Part shown: piece after piece, positions 42,965 to 52,328 of the stretch | How the letters are laid out: each line of letters begins with the position of its first letter | Numbering within the stretch: position 1 is the stretch's first letter | Origin: an uncultured Acetatifactor sp. | Lineage (GTDB): Bacteria; Bacillota; Clostridia; Lachnospirales; Lachnospiraceae | Direction: 5' to 3' | Length of the DNA stretch: 64,000 nt | Assembly (NCBI GenBank): GCA_910577035.1 | Contig: CAJTKW010000005.1 | Span: forward strand, 1-64,000 | Made by a program: the position numbers and the translations under genes | Notes under the pieces: model-generated | What the model was told of the DNA's origin: nothing | The model's input: the letters and a program-made list of their open reading frames with translations, nothing else | Database searches by the model: none

Positions 42965-43807
42965 ATGAAGGATTTTATCAGATTAACGGATCTTCGATCA
43001 GAACAGGTGTATGAGATATTTCATATTGCAGATGAAGTCGGCAGCGGAAAGTACAGCGGTTTTCTGGCGGGAAAAAGCGTGGTCCTGTTCTTTCCGGCTT
43101 CCGGTATCAGAACCCGGGTAACCTTTGAAAGGGGGATTCATCTGCTGGGAGGGCAGTCCATATTGTTTCCGGGTGAAACATTGGACAAGAAGGAGGACAT
43201 CCGGGATGTCTGCGGGTACCTGGATAATTGGGCGGATATGATAATCGTGCGCCACAAAGAGATCGGTCTGGTAGAAAGTTTAGCCGCATATTCCGGGATT
43301 CCGGTCGTTAATGCCATGACGGACAGTAACCATCCCTGTGAGATTCTTTCTGATTTGTATTCACTTTCAAAGTGCAGGGAGAACTTTGTGAAGGATAAAT
43401 ACCTGTTCTGCGGGAAAAGCGGCAATATCGGTCTGGCCTGGAAGGAGGCGGCTGCGGTGATGGGCTTCGAGCTGTCCCAGTGCTGCGGAGCCGGGTATGA
43501 GATGGAAGGTGTAAGGGTATACCATGATATAAAAGAAGCGGTCCCGGGAAAGGATATTGTCTGTACGGACTCGCTTCCTGCCGGGGCGCTGCAGGATTTC
43601 GAAGCCTGTCAGGTAACCCGGGAGATCATGGATCTGGCAAACAGGGGAGCCCTGTTAAACCCCTGCCCGCCCTTTTACCGGGGAGAAGAGGTGTCCGAAG
43701 ATGTCATACAATCGGAATATTTTGTGGGGTATGAGTTTAAAAAGAGTCTGCTGGCAGTTCAGCAGGCGGTGATGATTTGGTGTCTGCAACCAATAGTTGC
43801 CGGATAG
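42965..43807 (+). CDS. Divergent transcarbamylase (ornithine/aspartate carbamoyltransferase family), substrate unknown
   Basis: A 280-residue member of the ATCase/OTCase fold. The carbamoyl-phosphate loop, normally STRTR, reads SGIRTR followed by VTFERGIHLLGG; HPCEILSDLYSL replaces HPxQxxxD; and the C-terminal NPCPPF replaces the OTCase HCLP. It is also shorter than the usual 310-330 residues. It may transfer carbamoyl to an unusual amine, or serve another role. The preferred ATG 42965 has GGAGGG upstream. No arginine or pyrimidine genes are adjacent. Confidence 0.75.
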   Translation: MKDFIRLTDLRSEQVYEIFHIADEVGSGKYSGFLAGKSVVLFFPASGIRTRVTFERGIHLLGGQSILFPGETLDKKEDIRDVCGYLDNWADMIIVRHKEIGLVESLAAYSGIPVVNAMTDSNHPCEILSDLYSLSKCRENFVKDKYLFCGKSGNIGLAWKEAAAVMGFELSQCCGAGYEMEGVRVYHDIKEAVPGKDIVCTDSLPAGALQDFEACQVTREIMDLANRGALLNPCPPFYRGEEVSEDVIQSEYFVGYEFKKSLLAVQQAVMIWCLQPIVAG

Positions 43808-43870
43808 TTGGTGGAATGCAGCGGTAGGAATTGATATAGTATTGCCATCAAATCAAAGGAGGCTGATACT

Positions 43871-44938
43871 ATGAGTGAAAGCAGGCTGGCATATAATATC
43901 GCGCGTTATAGAAAAAGGAAGGGGTTATCACAGGAAAAGGTTTCCGAATATATGGGTGTAAGCCGTCAGGCAGTAACGAAATGGGAAACTGATCTTTCCA
44001 GACCCAGCTCCGATCATCTGATCCGGCTGGCAGAGCTGCTGGGAGTAAGTGTTGACACTTTGCTGGGTGCAGATTCGCAGGAAGCTTTTTCCGGAAAGTC
44101 AGGGAATGTGGAGGAGAGCGTATCCTGTTTCGGACAGGAACCGGTTCAGGAAGGAACTGATCCGGGAATAAGCCGGCTTGGATATAAGGCCGATATGGGT
44201 AAAGTGCCGTGGATTTTAGTGGGAGTTTCTGTTTCCTGTATCTTGACATATATGGTCAACAGTCTGATATGGGGCATTTTCAGCGGAGGAGTCCTGATCT
44301 GCATGTTTCTGATCTGCGTTCCCATACAGATGTTCCTGCATGTCATTTTTTCCAATGCGCTGAAGAATGATTCCTTCAGCGGAATCGCCGGGTTTGATGA
44401 GAAAACGGAATATAATCTGTGTGAAGTAAAAAAGCTGCTGGTGCAGATGGATCTGCAGATCGGAATTTTGTCGGCAGTATTTGTTTTCCTGCTTTGTGTG
44501 GTAAATTGTATGAAGTTTGAGGCTGGATGGCTGAACGGTCTTTTGGTTCTCCTGTATGCGATGAATTTTACGGCGACGGTGGAATTCTGTAATTATAAGG
44601 GGATCGACAGGATTTATTGCCGGGAAGAGGATAAAGAGCGGGCCCGGCGAAGTATGCCGGTCACGGCGGTTTATACGGTGGTGGTAATGGCAGGAGTATT
44701 AATAACATATGTGATATTTGAAACAAGAGGAATTGAGAACAATACCTGGCCGGCTATAAAAGCGGGTGGGATTTTGCTTTCAGGTATCCTGGCGGCAACG
44801 GCGGGATTCCTTTTGGAACACAGCCGGATCAGGAAGTGGGATCCTGTAAATACAGGATACAGGACCGGCAGGATAAGCCTGCTGTGTCTGATGATTTGTG
44901 TGACGCTGTATGCAGCAGCGGCATGGAGGTTCACGTGA
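43871..44938 (+). CDS. Membrane-associated XRE-family helix-turn-helix regulator
   Basis: A 355-residue protein with an N-terminal XRE-type helix-turn-helix (about 1-68, RKRKGLSQEKVSEYMGVSRQ, then AVTKWE) and a C-terminal part with about six membrane spans from residue 115 onward. Such membrane-bound HTH proteins are common in Clostridia and may sense membrane signals. AAAGGAGG lies eight bases upstream of the ATG. Its target genes are unknown; the next gene starts 13 bases downstream. Confidence 0.82.
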   Translation: MSESRLAYNIARYRKRKGLSQEKVSEYMGVSRQAVTKWETDLSRPSSDHLIRLAELLGVSVDTLLGADSQEAFSGKSGNVEESVSCFGQEPVQEGTDPGISRLGYKADMGKVPWILVGVSVSCILTYMVNSLIWGIFSGGVLICMFLICVPIQMFLHVIFSNALKNDSFSGIAGFDEKTEYNLCEVKKLLVQMDLQIGILSAVFVFLLCVVNCMKFEAGWLNGLLVLLYAMNFTATVEFCNYKGIDRIYCREEDKERARRSMPVTAVYTVVVMAGVLITYVIFETRGIENNTWPAIKAGGILLSGILAATAGFLLEHSRIRKWDPVNTGYRTGRISLLCLMICVTLYAAAAWRFT

Positions 44939-44950
44939 AGGAGGGAAACG

Positions 44951-45466
44951 ATGATAATTATAATAACGGGTGCTTCTCATACGGGCAAGACGGCTTTTGC
45001 GCAAAGACTGCTGGAAAAATATAAATTTCCATACCTGTCCATTGACCATTTGAAAATGGGCCTGATCCGCAGCGGATATACGGCCTTGACGCCTGTCAGC
45101 GACGATGGGGCCCTGACGGAATATTTATGGCCTGTTGTCCGTGAGATGATAAAAACGGCAGTTGAAAACGAGCAGAACCTGATTGTGGAGGGATGTTATG
45201 TGCCCTATGACTGGAAGAAGGATTTTGAGCAGGAATATCTGGAGCATATCAGGTATTTCTGCCTTGTGCTGAGTGAAGGGTATATCAGGAAGCATTTTGC
45301 CGACATTAAAAAATATGCCAGTGTCATTGAAAACCGAGGTGAGGATGAGTATTGCACTCCGGAAACGGTGATAAAGGATAATGCGGAAGTCCTGAAAATG
45401 TGCAGGCTTAATTCGATAGAGCCTATCCTCATTGAGGAAAGGTATGAAATCCGGGTTGAGCTGTAA
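44951..45466 (+). CDS. Small P-loop kinase-like ATPase
   Basis: A 171-residue protein with Walker A GASHTGKTAFA at its start and a nucleotide-kinase-like layout (LSIDHLKMGLI, then VEGCYVPYD). It resembles AAA_33/adenylate-kinase-type small-molecule kinases, but the substrate is unknown. It is probably translated with the preceding membrane HTH regulator. Confidence 0.7.
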   Translation: MIIIITGASHTGKTAFAQRLLEKYKFPYLSIDHLKMGLIRSGYTALTPVSDDGALTEYLWPVVREMIKTAVENEQNLIVEGCYVPYDWKKDFEQEYLEHIRYFCLVLSEGYIRKHFADIKKYASVIENRGEDEYCTPETVIKDNAEVLKMCRLNSIEPILIEERYEIRVEL

Positions 45467-45479
45467 TGCGGGCACCATG

Positions 45480-45502
45480 AATTGTCAAATAATCTGACAA
45501 TT
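45480..45502. promoter_or_regulatory. GlnR/TnrA-type operator upstream of gltB
   Basis: The perfect inverted repeat AATTGTCA-N7-TGACAATT contains TGTCA-N7-TGACA (45483-45499), an exact match to the TGTNA-N7-TNACA consensus of nitrogen regulators GlnR and TnrA. It lies 16 bases before the -35 of the gltB promoter. In Bacillus, TnrA represses glutamate synthase. The regulator in this genome is not in the window. Confidence 0.7.
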
Positions 45503-45518
45503 TAAGAAAAAGTAGTTA

Positions 45519-45547
45519 TTTACAAACGCCAAAAAGTATTGTATAGT
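45519..45547 (+). promoter_or_regulatory. Promoter of the gltBD operon
   Basis: TTTACA (45519-45524), 17 bases, TATAGT (45542-45547); expected start near 45554. Confidence 0.7.
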
Positions 45548-45559
45548 GTTTTAAGATAA

Positions 45560-45603
45560 AAGAGCGCAAAGGAGCGTAGGACGGCTTCCTTGCGCTCTTT
45601 TTG
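45560..45603 (+). terminator. Intrinsic terminator in the gltB leader
   Basis: AAGAGCGCAA (45560-45569) pairs with TTGCGCTCTT (45590-45599), with extra pairs inside, followed by TTTTT. It starts about six bases after the predicted gltB start site, so it may both end upstream transcription and attenuate gltB. Confidence 0.7.
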
Positions 45604-45646
45604 CGTGCCTGTGGCCGCAGGAGTTGTATGAGAAGGAGGAAAAAGC

Positions 45647-48600
45647 ATGTTTGACGTGAAGAGAGATGCTTCGAAGGCGCCCCTTTACCGGGAGGAATTT
45701 GAACATGATAACTGTGGTATCGGCGCCTGTGTGAATATGAAGGGGGAGAAAAGCCGGGAGACGGTGGAGAATGCCCTGAAGATCGTGGAGAACCTGGAAC
45801 ACAGGGCGGGAAAGGACGCAGAGGGCAAGACCGGAGACGGCGTGGGAATCCTGACCCAGATTCCCCACAGGTTTTTTGCCAGGGTGACAAAGCCGCTGGG
45901 GATAGAGCTGGGGAAGGAGCGGGAGTACGGCGTGGGCATGTTTTTCTTTCCCCAGGAAGAGCTGCGGAGGAACCAGGCCAAGAAGATGTTTGAGATCATT
46001 GTGGAAAAGGAAGGGCTGGAATTCCTGGGCTGGAGGGAGGTGCCCACTTTTCCCAATGTGCTGGGGCACAAGGCGGTGGAATGTATGCCCCATATCATGC
46101 AGGGTTTTGTGAAAAAGCCTGCCGATGTGAAGAAGGGGCCGGATTTTGACCGCAGGCTTTATATTGCAAGGCGCCTGTTCGAGCAGTCCACCGGGGATAC
46201 CTATGTGGTTTCTTTTTCCAGCCGTACCATTGTATACAAGGGAATGTTCCTGGTGGGACAGCTGCGTACCTTCTATGCGGATCTCCAGAGCGAGGACTAC
46301 GTATCGGCAATTGCCATGGTGCACTCCCGTTTTTCCACCAATACCAATCCCAGCTGGGAACGGGCCCATCCCAACCGTTTGATGGTACATAACGGCGAGA
46401 TCAACACCATCCGGGGCAATGCGGACAAAATGCTTGCCCGGGAAGAAAATATGGAATCGGAGTACCTGAGGGGGCAGATGCACAAGGTGCTGCCTGCCAT
46501 CAGCAAGACCGGATCCGATTCGGCCATGCTGGACAATACCCTGGAATTCCTGGTGATGAGCGGGATGGATCTGCCTCTGGCGGTGATGATTGCCATTCCG
46601 GAGCCCTGGGCAAATGACAAAGCCATGTCCCAGGCCAAGAAGGATTTCTATCAGTATTATGCTACCATGATGGAACCTTGGGACGGGCCTGCATCCATTT
46701 TGTTCTCCGACGGGGACATTATGGGGGCGGTACTGGACAGAAACGGCCTTCGCCCCTCCCGTTACCTGATTACCGATGACGGGATGCTGATTCTTTCTTC
46801 GGAGGTGGGGGTACTGGATCTTGATCCTGCGGGAATAGTAGTCAAGGAGCGGCTGCGTCCCGGCAAGATGCTGTTGGTGGATACCGTTCAGGGCAGGGTT
46901 ATATCCGACGAGGAACTGAAGGAAAAGTATGCTTCCCGCCAGCCCTACGGTGAATGGCTGGACAGCAACCTGGTATTCCTGAAGGATCTGGTCATTCCGA
47001 ACCAGCGTGTTCCGGAGTATACCAGTGAGGAACGTCAGCGGATGCAGAAGGCCTTCGGCTATACCTATGACGAGCTCAAGACCAGTATCCTCCCCATGGC
47101 AAAGAACGGCGGGGAGGCCATTGCGGCTATGGGGGTGGATACGCCGCTGCCTGTGCTCAGCAAGTCCTGCCATCCGTTGTTCCATTATTTCAAGCAGTTG
47201 TTTGCCCAGGTAACGAACCCGCCCATTGACGCCATCCGGGAAGAAATTGTTACCTCTACTACAGTTTATATTGGGCCGGAAGGCAATATCCTGCAGGAAA
47301 CCCCGAAAAACTGCAATGTGCTTCGGGTGAATAATCCTATTTTGACCAATACGGATTTGCTGAAGATTAAGAATATGAAGGCTGACGGCTTCCGTGTGGA
47401 GGTAGTCCCCATAACCTATTATAAGAATACCAGCCTGGAGCGGGCTATTGACAGGCTCTTTGTGGAGGTGGACCGGGCGTACAGGGACGGTGTGAATATC
47501 CTGATCCTTTCCGACCGGGGGGTGGATGAGAACCATGTGCCCATTCCGTCCCTGCTGGCAGTATCCGCCCTGAACCAATATCTGGTACACACCAGGAAGA
47601 GGACCAGGGTAGCGCTGATCCTGGAGTCCGGCGAACCCAGGGAGGTGCACCATTTTGCCACCCTTTTAGGCTATGGGGCCTGTGCCATTAACCCATACCT
47701 GGCCCAGGATTCCATCCGGGAGCTGATTGATAACCATATGCTGGATAAGGATTATTACGCGGCAGTGAATGACTACAATAATGCCGTGCTCCACGGTATT
47801 GTCAAGATCGCGTCCAAGATGGGAATCAGCACCATCCAGTCCTATCAGGGCTCTCAGATTTTTGAAGCCATCGGCATTGATGAAGGAGTTATCAGCAAAT
47901 ACTTCAGCAATACGGTATGCCGGGTGGGGGGGATCACGTTGAAGGATATTGAGGAGCAGGTGGATCAGCTGCACTCCATGGCTTTTGACCCCCTGGGGCT
48001 GGGCAGTGACCTGACCCTGGACAGTCCTGGCCATCATAAGATGCGGAGCGGCGGAGAGGAACACCTTTACAATCCCGCCACCATCCACATGCTGCAGGAG
48101 TCCACCAGGCGGGGGGACTATCAGATGTTCAGGCAGTATACCGCCATGGTGAACGATGAAACAAAAGTCAGGAACCTGAGAGGGCTTATGGACTTCAATT
48201 ATCCCAAAAAGGGAATTGCCCTGGAAGCGGTGGAACCTGTGGAGTCCATCGTGACGCGCTTTAAGACGGGGGCCATGTCCTACGGCTCAATCTCTCAGGA
48301 GGCTCATGAGACCATGGCCATTGCCATGAACAGGCTGCGCGGAAAGAGCAATTCCGGCGAAGGCGGCGAAGACCTGGAAAGGCTGACGGCAGGAGCGGAT
48401 GGCCAAAACCGCTGCTCGGCCATAAAGCAGGTGGCCAGCGGCAGATTCGGCGTCACCAGCCGTTACCTTGTGAGTGCGAAGGAGATTCAGATTAAGATGG
48501 CCCAGGGTGCAAAACCCGGGGAAGGAGGGCACCTGCCCGGAGGGAAGGTCTATCCGTGGATTGCCAAGACCAGGCATTCTACGCCCGGGGTGTCCCTGAT

Positions 48601-50194
48601 TTCCCCTCCGCCCCATCATGATATTTATTCCATCGAGGATCTGGCCCAGCTGATCTATGATTTGAAAAATGCCAACAGAGATGCCAGAATCTCCGTGAAA
48701 CTGGTGTCCGAAGCGGGTGTGGGTACTGTGGCGGCTGGCGTGGCCAAGGCGGGTGCCCAGGTGATTCTGGTATCCGGATATGACGGCGGTACCGGCGCCG
48801 CCCCTAAAAGCTCTATCCACAATGCGGGCCTGCCCTGGGAGCTGGGGCTGGCGGAGACTCATCAGACCCTGATTATGAACGGCCTGCGGAACAAAGTGCG
48901 CATTGAGACTGACGGCAAGCTGATGAGCGGCCGGGATGTGGCCATTGCGGCCATTCTGGGGGCGGAGGAATTTGGATTTGCCACGGCACCGCTGGTGACC
49001 ATGGGATGCGTGATGATGCGGGTCTGCAATCTGGATACCTGCCCGGTGGGGATCGCCACCCAGAATCCGGAGCTGCGGAAGAACTTTAAAGGAAAGCCGG
49101 AGTATGTGGAGAATTTCATGCGCTTTATTGCACAGGAGCTTCGGGAGTACATGGCGGCCCTGGGAGTAAGGACCGTGGATGAGCTGGTAGGGCGCACGGA
49201 CCTTCTGAAACGCCGTGAGGATCTGAGCGGCAGGCAGGCCCAGGTGGACCTGAGCCGGATCCTGGGGAATCCCTGCCGGAATACGAAAGCAAATTGTATA
49301 TTCGATGAAAAGCAGGTATATGATTTTGAACTGGAAAAAACCCTGGATGAAAAAGTACTATTAAAGCATCTGGGCAAGGCCCTGGAGAGCGGACAGAAGA
49401 GAAGCATTGAAGTGGACGTGTCCAACACGGACAGAGCCTTCGGCACCATCCTGGGCAGCGAGATTACCAGGAAGCTTGGGGATACTGTGGAAGAAGATAC
49501 ATACCGGGTGTTATGTAACGGAACGGGCGGACAGTCTTTTGGAGCCTTCATTCCCAAAGGGCTTACCCTGGAGCTGGTGGGGGATTCCAACGACTATTTC
49601 GGAAAGGGGCTTTCCGGGGGAAAGCTGATCGTCTATCCTCCTGCAGGCAGTGTGTTTCAGGCTTCCGAAAATATCATTATCGGCAATGTGGCCCTGTACG
49701 GTGCCACCAGTGGAAAGGCTTTTATAGCCGGTGTGGCAGGTGAGAGATTTTGCGTCCGCAATTCCGGCGCCAGCGCGGTGGTGGAGGGCGTGGGCGATCA
49801 CGGCTGTGAATATATGACCGGCGGCCGGGTGGTGGTGCTGGGTTCTACCGGAAAGAATTTTGCCGCCGGTATGAGCGGCGGTATCGCCTATGTACTGGAC
49901 GAGGGCAACGATCTTTACAGGCGTCTGAATAAGGAAATGGTATCCTCCAGTGAGATTACATCCAAATATGATATGCTGGAGCTGAAAGGCATGATTCAGG
50001 AGCACGTGGCGCTGACCAATTCCGAAAAGGGTAAGAGGATACTGGACCATTTCGAAGAGTACCTGCCGAAGTTCAAGAAGATCATTCCTCATGACTATGA
50101 GCGGGTCTTAAAGACCATTGTGCAGATGGAAGAGAAGGGCTTAAGCGCGGAGCAGGCGCAGATAGAGGCGTTTTATGCAAATACCCGCAGGTAA
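45647..50194 (+). CDS. gltB: Glutamate synthase, large subunit
   Basis: A 1515-residue enzyme making glutamate from glutamine and 2-oxoglutarate. A 22-residue propeptide ends before the catalytic Cys of CGIGACV, the N-terminal nucleophile of the glutaminase domain. The central and FMN-binding domains follow (GAKPGEGGHLPGGKV, then DGGTGAAPKSS), with the 3Fe-4S cluster cysteines in MGCVMMRVCNLDTCPVG. The C-terminal beta-helix domain is glycine-rich. The ATG follows AGGAGG. It forms an operon with gltD, 36 bases downstream, and has a GlnR/TnrA-like box upstream. Length is standard. Confidence 0.96.
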   Translation: MFDVKRDASKAPLYREEFEHDNCGIGACVNMKGEKSRETVENALKIVENLEHRAGKDAEGKTGDGVGILTQIPHRFFARVTKPLGIELGKEREYGVGMFFFPQEELRRNQAKKMFEIIVEKEGLEFLGWREVPTFPNVLGHKAVECMPHIMQGFVKKPADVKKGPDFDRRLYIARRLFEQSTGDTYVVSFSSRTIVYKGMFLVGQLRTFYADLQSEDYVSAIAMVHSRFSTNTNPSWERAHPNRLMVHNGEINTIRGNADKMLAREENMESEYLRGQMHKVLPAISKTGSDSAMLDNTLEFLVMSGMDLPLAVMIAIPEPWANDKAMSQAKKDFYQYYATMMEPWDGPASILFSDGDIMGAVLDRNGLRPSRYLITDDGMLILSSEVGVLDLDPAGIVVKERLRPGKMLLVDTVQGRVISDEELKEKYASRQPYGEWLDSNLVFLKDLVIPNQRVPEYTSEERQRMQKAFGYTYDELKTSILPMAKNGGEAIAAMGVDTPLPVLSKSCHPLFHYFKQLFAQVTNPPIDAIREEIVTSTTVYIGPEGNILQETPKNCNVLRVNNPILTNTDLLKIKNMKADGFRVEVVPITYYKNTSLERAIDRLFVEVDRAYRDGVNILILSDRGVDENHVPIPSLLAVSALNQYLVHTRKRTRVALILESGEPREVHHFATLLGYGACAINPYLAQDSIRELIDNHMLDKDYYAAVNDYNNAVLHGIVKIASKMGISTIQSYQGSQIFEAIGIDEGVISKYFSNTVCRVGGITLKDIEEQVDQLHSMAFDPLGLGSDLTLDSPGHHKMRSGGEEHLYNPATIHMLQESTRRGDYQMFRQYTAMVNDETKVRNLRGLMDFNYPKKGIALEAVEPVESIVTRFKTGAMSYGSISQEAHETMAIAMNRLRGKSNSGEGGEDLERLTAGADGQNRCSAIKQVASGRFGVTSRYLVSAKEIQIKMAQGAKPGEGGHLPGGKVYPWIAKTRHSTPGVSLISPPPHHDIYSIEDLAQLIYDLKNANRDARISVKLVSEAGVGTVAAGVAKAGAQVILVSGYDGGTGAAPKSSIHNAGLPWELGLAETHQTLIMNGLRNKVRIETDGKLMSGRDVAIAAILGAEEFGFATAPLVTMGCVMMRVCNLDTCPVGIATQNPELRKNFKGKPEYVENFMRFIAQELREYMAALGVRTVDELVGRTDLLKRREDLSGRQAQVDLSRILGNPCRNTKANCIFDEKQVYDFELEKTLDEKVLLKHLGKALESGQKRSIEVDVSNTDRAFGTILGSEITRKLGDTVEEDTYRVLCNGTGGQSFGAFIPKGLTLELVGDSNDYFGKGLSGGKLIVYPPAGSVFQASENIIIGNVALYGATSGKAFIAGVAGERFCVRNSGASAVVEGVGDHGCEYMTGGRVVVLGSTGKNFAAGMSGGIAYVLDEGNDLYRRLNKEMVSSSEITSKYDMLELKGMIQEHVALTNSEKGKRILDHFEEYLPKFKKIIPHDYERVLKTIVQMEEKGLSAEQAQIEAFYANTRR

Positions 50195-50230
50195 TTCGTG
50201 CTGTATACGGCGGAACAGGAGGAGATCAAA

Positions 50231-51724
50231 ATGGGAAAACCTACAGGTTTTATGGAATATAAGAGAGAAGTCAGCAGTGCCCAGGAGCCGAAGAAGCGTA
50301 TCCGGCATTTCCGGGAGTTTCATGAACATTTGTCTAAGGAGGAGCAGCAGCTTCAGGGAGCCAGGTGTATGGAATGCGGTGTGCCTTTCTGCCAGGCGGG
50401 TATGCTGATCTGCGGCATGGCCAGCGGCTGCCCCCTGCATAATCTGATTCCGGAGTGGAATGACCTGGTATATACCGGTAACTGGAAGCAGGCATATAAC
50501 CGTTTGAAGAAGACAAACAACTTTCCGGAATTTACCTCCAGAGTATGCCCTGCCCTCTGTGAAGCCGCATGCACCTGTGGATTAAACGGGGATCCGGTGG
50601 CAGCCAGGGAGAATGAGTATGCCATTATTGAAAATGCCTACAGGGAAGGCTATGCTGCGCCAAACCCTCCCAGGGTGCGTACAGGCAAGACCATTGCCAT
50701 TGTAGGCAGCGGGCCTTCCGGACTGGCGGCAGCGGACCAGCTGAATAAAAGGGGACATTCCGTCACGGTCTTTGAACGTTCTGACCGCATCGGCGGCCTG
50801 CTGATGTACGGTATTCCCAATATGAAGCTGGAGAAGGAGGTCGTGGAGAGAAAACGGAAGGTGATGGAGGAGGAAGGGGTTACCTTTGTCACCGGAGTGA
50901 ATGTGGGAAAGGACATGAAGGCCGACAAGCTGCTGCGGGAGTTTGACAGGGTGATTCTGGCCTGCGGGGCTTCCAATCCCAGAGACATCAAGGCACCGGG
51001 CAGAGATGCAAAGGGTATTTTCTTCGCCGTGGATTTCTTAAGGGCAAATACCAGGAGCCTGCTGGACTCCGGTTTTGAAGATAAACAATATGTGGATACA
51101 AAGGATAAGCACGTGGTTATTATCGGGGGCGGTGATACCGGAAATGACTGTGTGGGCACATCCGTCCGTCATGGCGCCAAAAGTGTGACCCAGATCGAGA
51201 TGATGCCCAAAGCGCCTGACAGGCGGGCAGAGAATAATTCCTGGCCGGAATGGCCCAGGGTATGTAAGATCGATTACGGCCAGGAGGAAGCCATTGCGGT
51301 ATACGGGCGGGATCCCCGGATCTATGAGGCTACGGTGAAAGAATTTATCAAGGATAAGGACGGCTGCCTGAAGGGAGTGAAGACCGTGAAGCTTGCCTGG
51401 GAGAAGGATGCCGATTCCGGCCGGATGAAGATGCAGGAAATACCCGGCAGCGAGCAGGAGCTTCCGGCGGATATTGTCCTGATAGCAGCCGGGTTTCTGG
51501 GGGCTCAGAGCTATGTGGCGGAGGCCTTTGGGGTGGAGCTGGACGGGCGCACCAATGTGAAGACCGAACCGGGGGACTACCGGACCAGCCGGGACAATGT
51601 ATTTGTTACAGGGGATATGCACAGAGGCCAGTCCCTGGTGGTCTGGGCCATCAGGGAGGGCAGGGAGGCAGCCCGGGCGGTGGACGAGAGCCTGATGGGG
51701 TATTCTAACCTGGTGGTACAATAA
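50231..51724 (+). CDS. gltD: Glutamate synthase, small subunit
   Basis: A 497-residue FAD-dependent subunit that passes electrons from NAD(P)H to the large subunit. N-terminal cysteines CMECGVPFC and CPALCEAACTCG bind iron-sulphur clusters; FAD binds at GSGPSGLAAAD and NAD(P)H at GGGDTGNDC. ATG 50231 follows AGGAGGAGAT, preferred over an upstream 50198 start. A strong terminator ends the operon. Confidence 0.95.
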   Translation: MGKPTGFMEYKREVSSAQEPKKRIRHFREFHEHLSKEEQQLQGARCMECGVPFCQAGMLICGMASGCPLHNLIPEWNDLVYTGNWKQAYNRLKKTNNFPEFTSRVCPALCEAACTCGLNGDPVAARENEYAIIENAYREGYAAPNPPRVRTGKTIAIVGSGPSGLAAADQLNKRGHSVTVFERSDRIGGLLMYGIPNMKLEKEVVERKRKVMEEEGVTFVTGVNVGKDMKADKLLREFDRVILACGASNPRDIKAPGRDAKGIFFAVDFLRANTRSLLDSGFEDKQYVDTKDKHVVIIGGGDTGNDCVGTSVRHGAKSVTQIEMMPKAPDRRAENNSWPEWPRVCKIDYGQEEAIAVYGRDPRIYEATVKEFIKDKDGCLKGVKTVKLAWEKDADSGRMKMQEIPGSEQELPADIVLIAAGFLGAQSYVAEAFGVELDGRTNVKTEPGDYRTSRDNVFVTGDMHRGQSLVVWAIREGREAARAVDESLMGYSNLVVQ

Positions 51725-51764
51725 TGAGCGCTGCAGGGACAGGGATTTTGTAACAGGAATCATC

Positions 51765-51813
51765 AAAATAGATATTTTATGATACAACCGGCGCATAAAA
51801 TATCTATTTTTTT
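51765..51813 (+). terminator. Long A/T-rich terminator after gltD
   Basis: A perfect 17-base stem, AAAATAGATATTTTATG (51765-51781) with CATAAAATATCTATTTT (51794-51810), ends in a T-run. Confidence 0.85.
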
Positions 51814-51824
51814 GAAATAGTATG

Positions 51825-51853
51825 TTGCATTATATAATAGTATGTGATATGAT
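51825..51853 (+). promoter_or_regulatory. Promoter region of padR/DUF1700
   Basis: TTGCAT (51825-51830), 17 bases, TATGAT (51848-51853). A direct repeat, ATAGTATGT, occurs twice around it (about 51817 and 51837) and may be the PadR operator. The leader to 51999 is A-rich with no ORF of note. Confidence 0.5.
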
Positions 51854-51998
51854 GAACTTACCAAGAAACAATATTATAAAATGAAAGAGGAAAGAAGGAA
51901 GAAAAAGCAGAAGCAAAAAGTCCAAAGACAAAACAAGAAAACGGAACAGAACATGAAAACCGAACAGAACAAGAGAAATAATAGGAAGGAGAAGCAGA

Positions 51999-52307
51999 AT
52001 GAACACACAGTTCAAAAAAGGAGCACTGGAGCTCTGTGTGCTGTCTCAGCTCACCAGGGGAGACAAGTACGGCTACGAGCTGACGGAGCGTATCTCGGTG
52101 GAGATGTCCATCGCCGGGGGCACGCTTTACCCGATCCTGCGGAAGCTGAAGGAGGAAGAGAGGGTCACTACCTATCTGGTGGAATCGGAGTCGGGACCGG
52201 CCAGAAAATACTATCGTCTGACGGATACAGGGAGACAATATCAGAGGCAGCTGCAGCAGGAGTGGGAAGAGTTTACCAAAGCAGTGAATGAGCTGATCTG
52301 GAATTGA
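51999..52307 (+). CDS. PadR-family transcriptional regulator
   Basis: A 102-residue winged-helix regulator: GALELCVLSQLTRGDKYGYE is the typical start, then ISIAGGTLYPILRKLK and GPARKYYRLTDTG. PadR proteins often repress a following membrane-stress or transporter gene. It precedes a DUF1700/DUF4097 gene by 21 bases, a common pair in Firmicutes, so autoregulation is likely. AAGGAG ribosome site. Confidence 0.9.
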   Translation: MNTQFKKGALELCVLSQLTRGDKYGYELTERISVEMSIAGGTLYPILRKLKEEERVTTYLVESESGPARKYYRLTDTGRQYQRQLQQEWEEFTKAVNELIWN

Positions 52308-52328
52308 TGCGGAGAAAAGGAGGAAGCA

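Noticed and set aside
45551..47653. A 700-codon open frame antisense to gltB
   Set aside because: It is the codon-shadow of a conserved gltB; the translation has no recognisable domain and no proper start.
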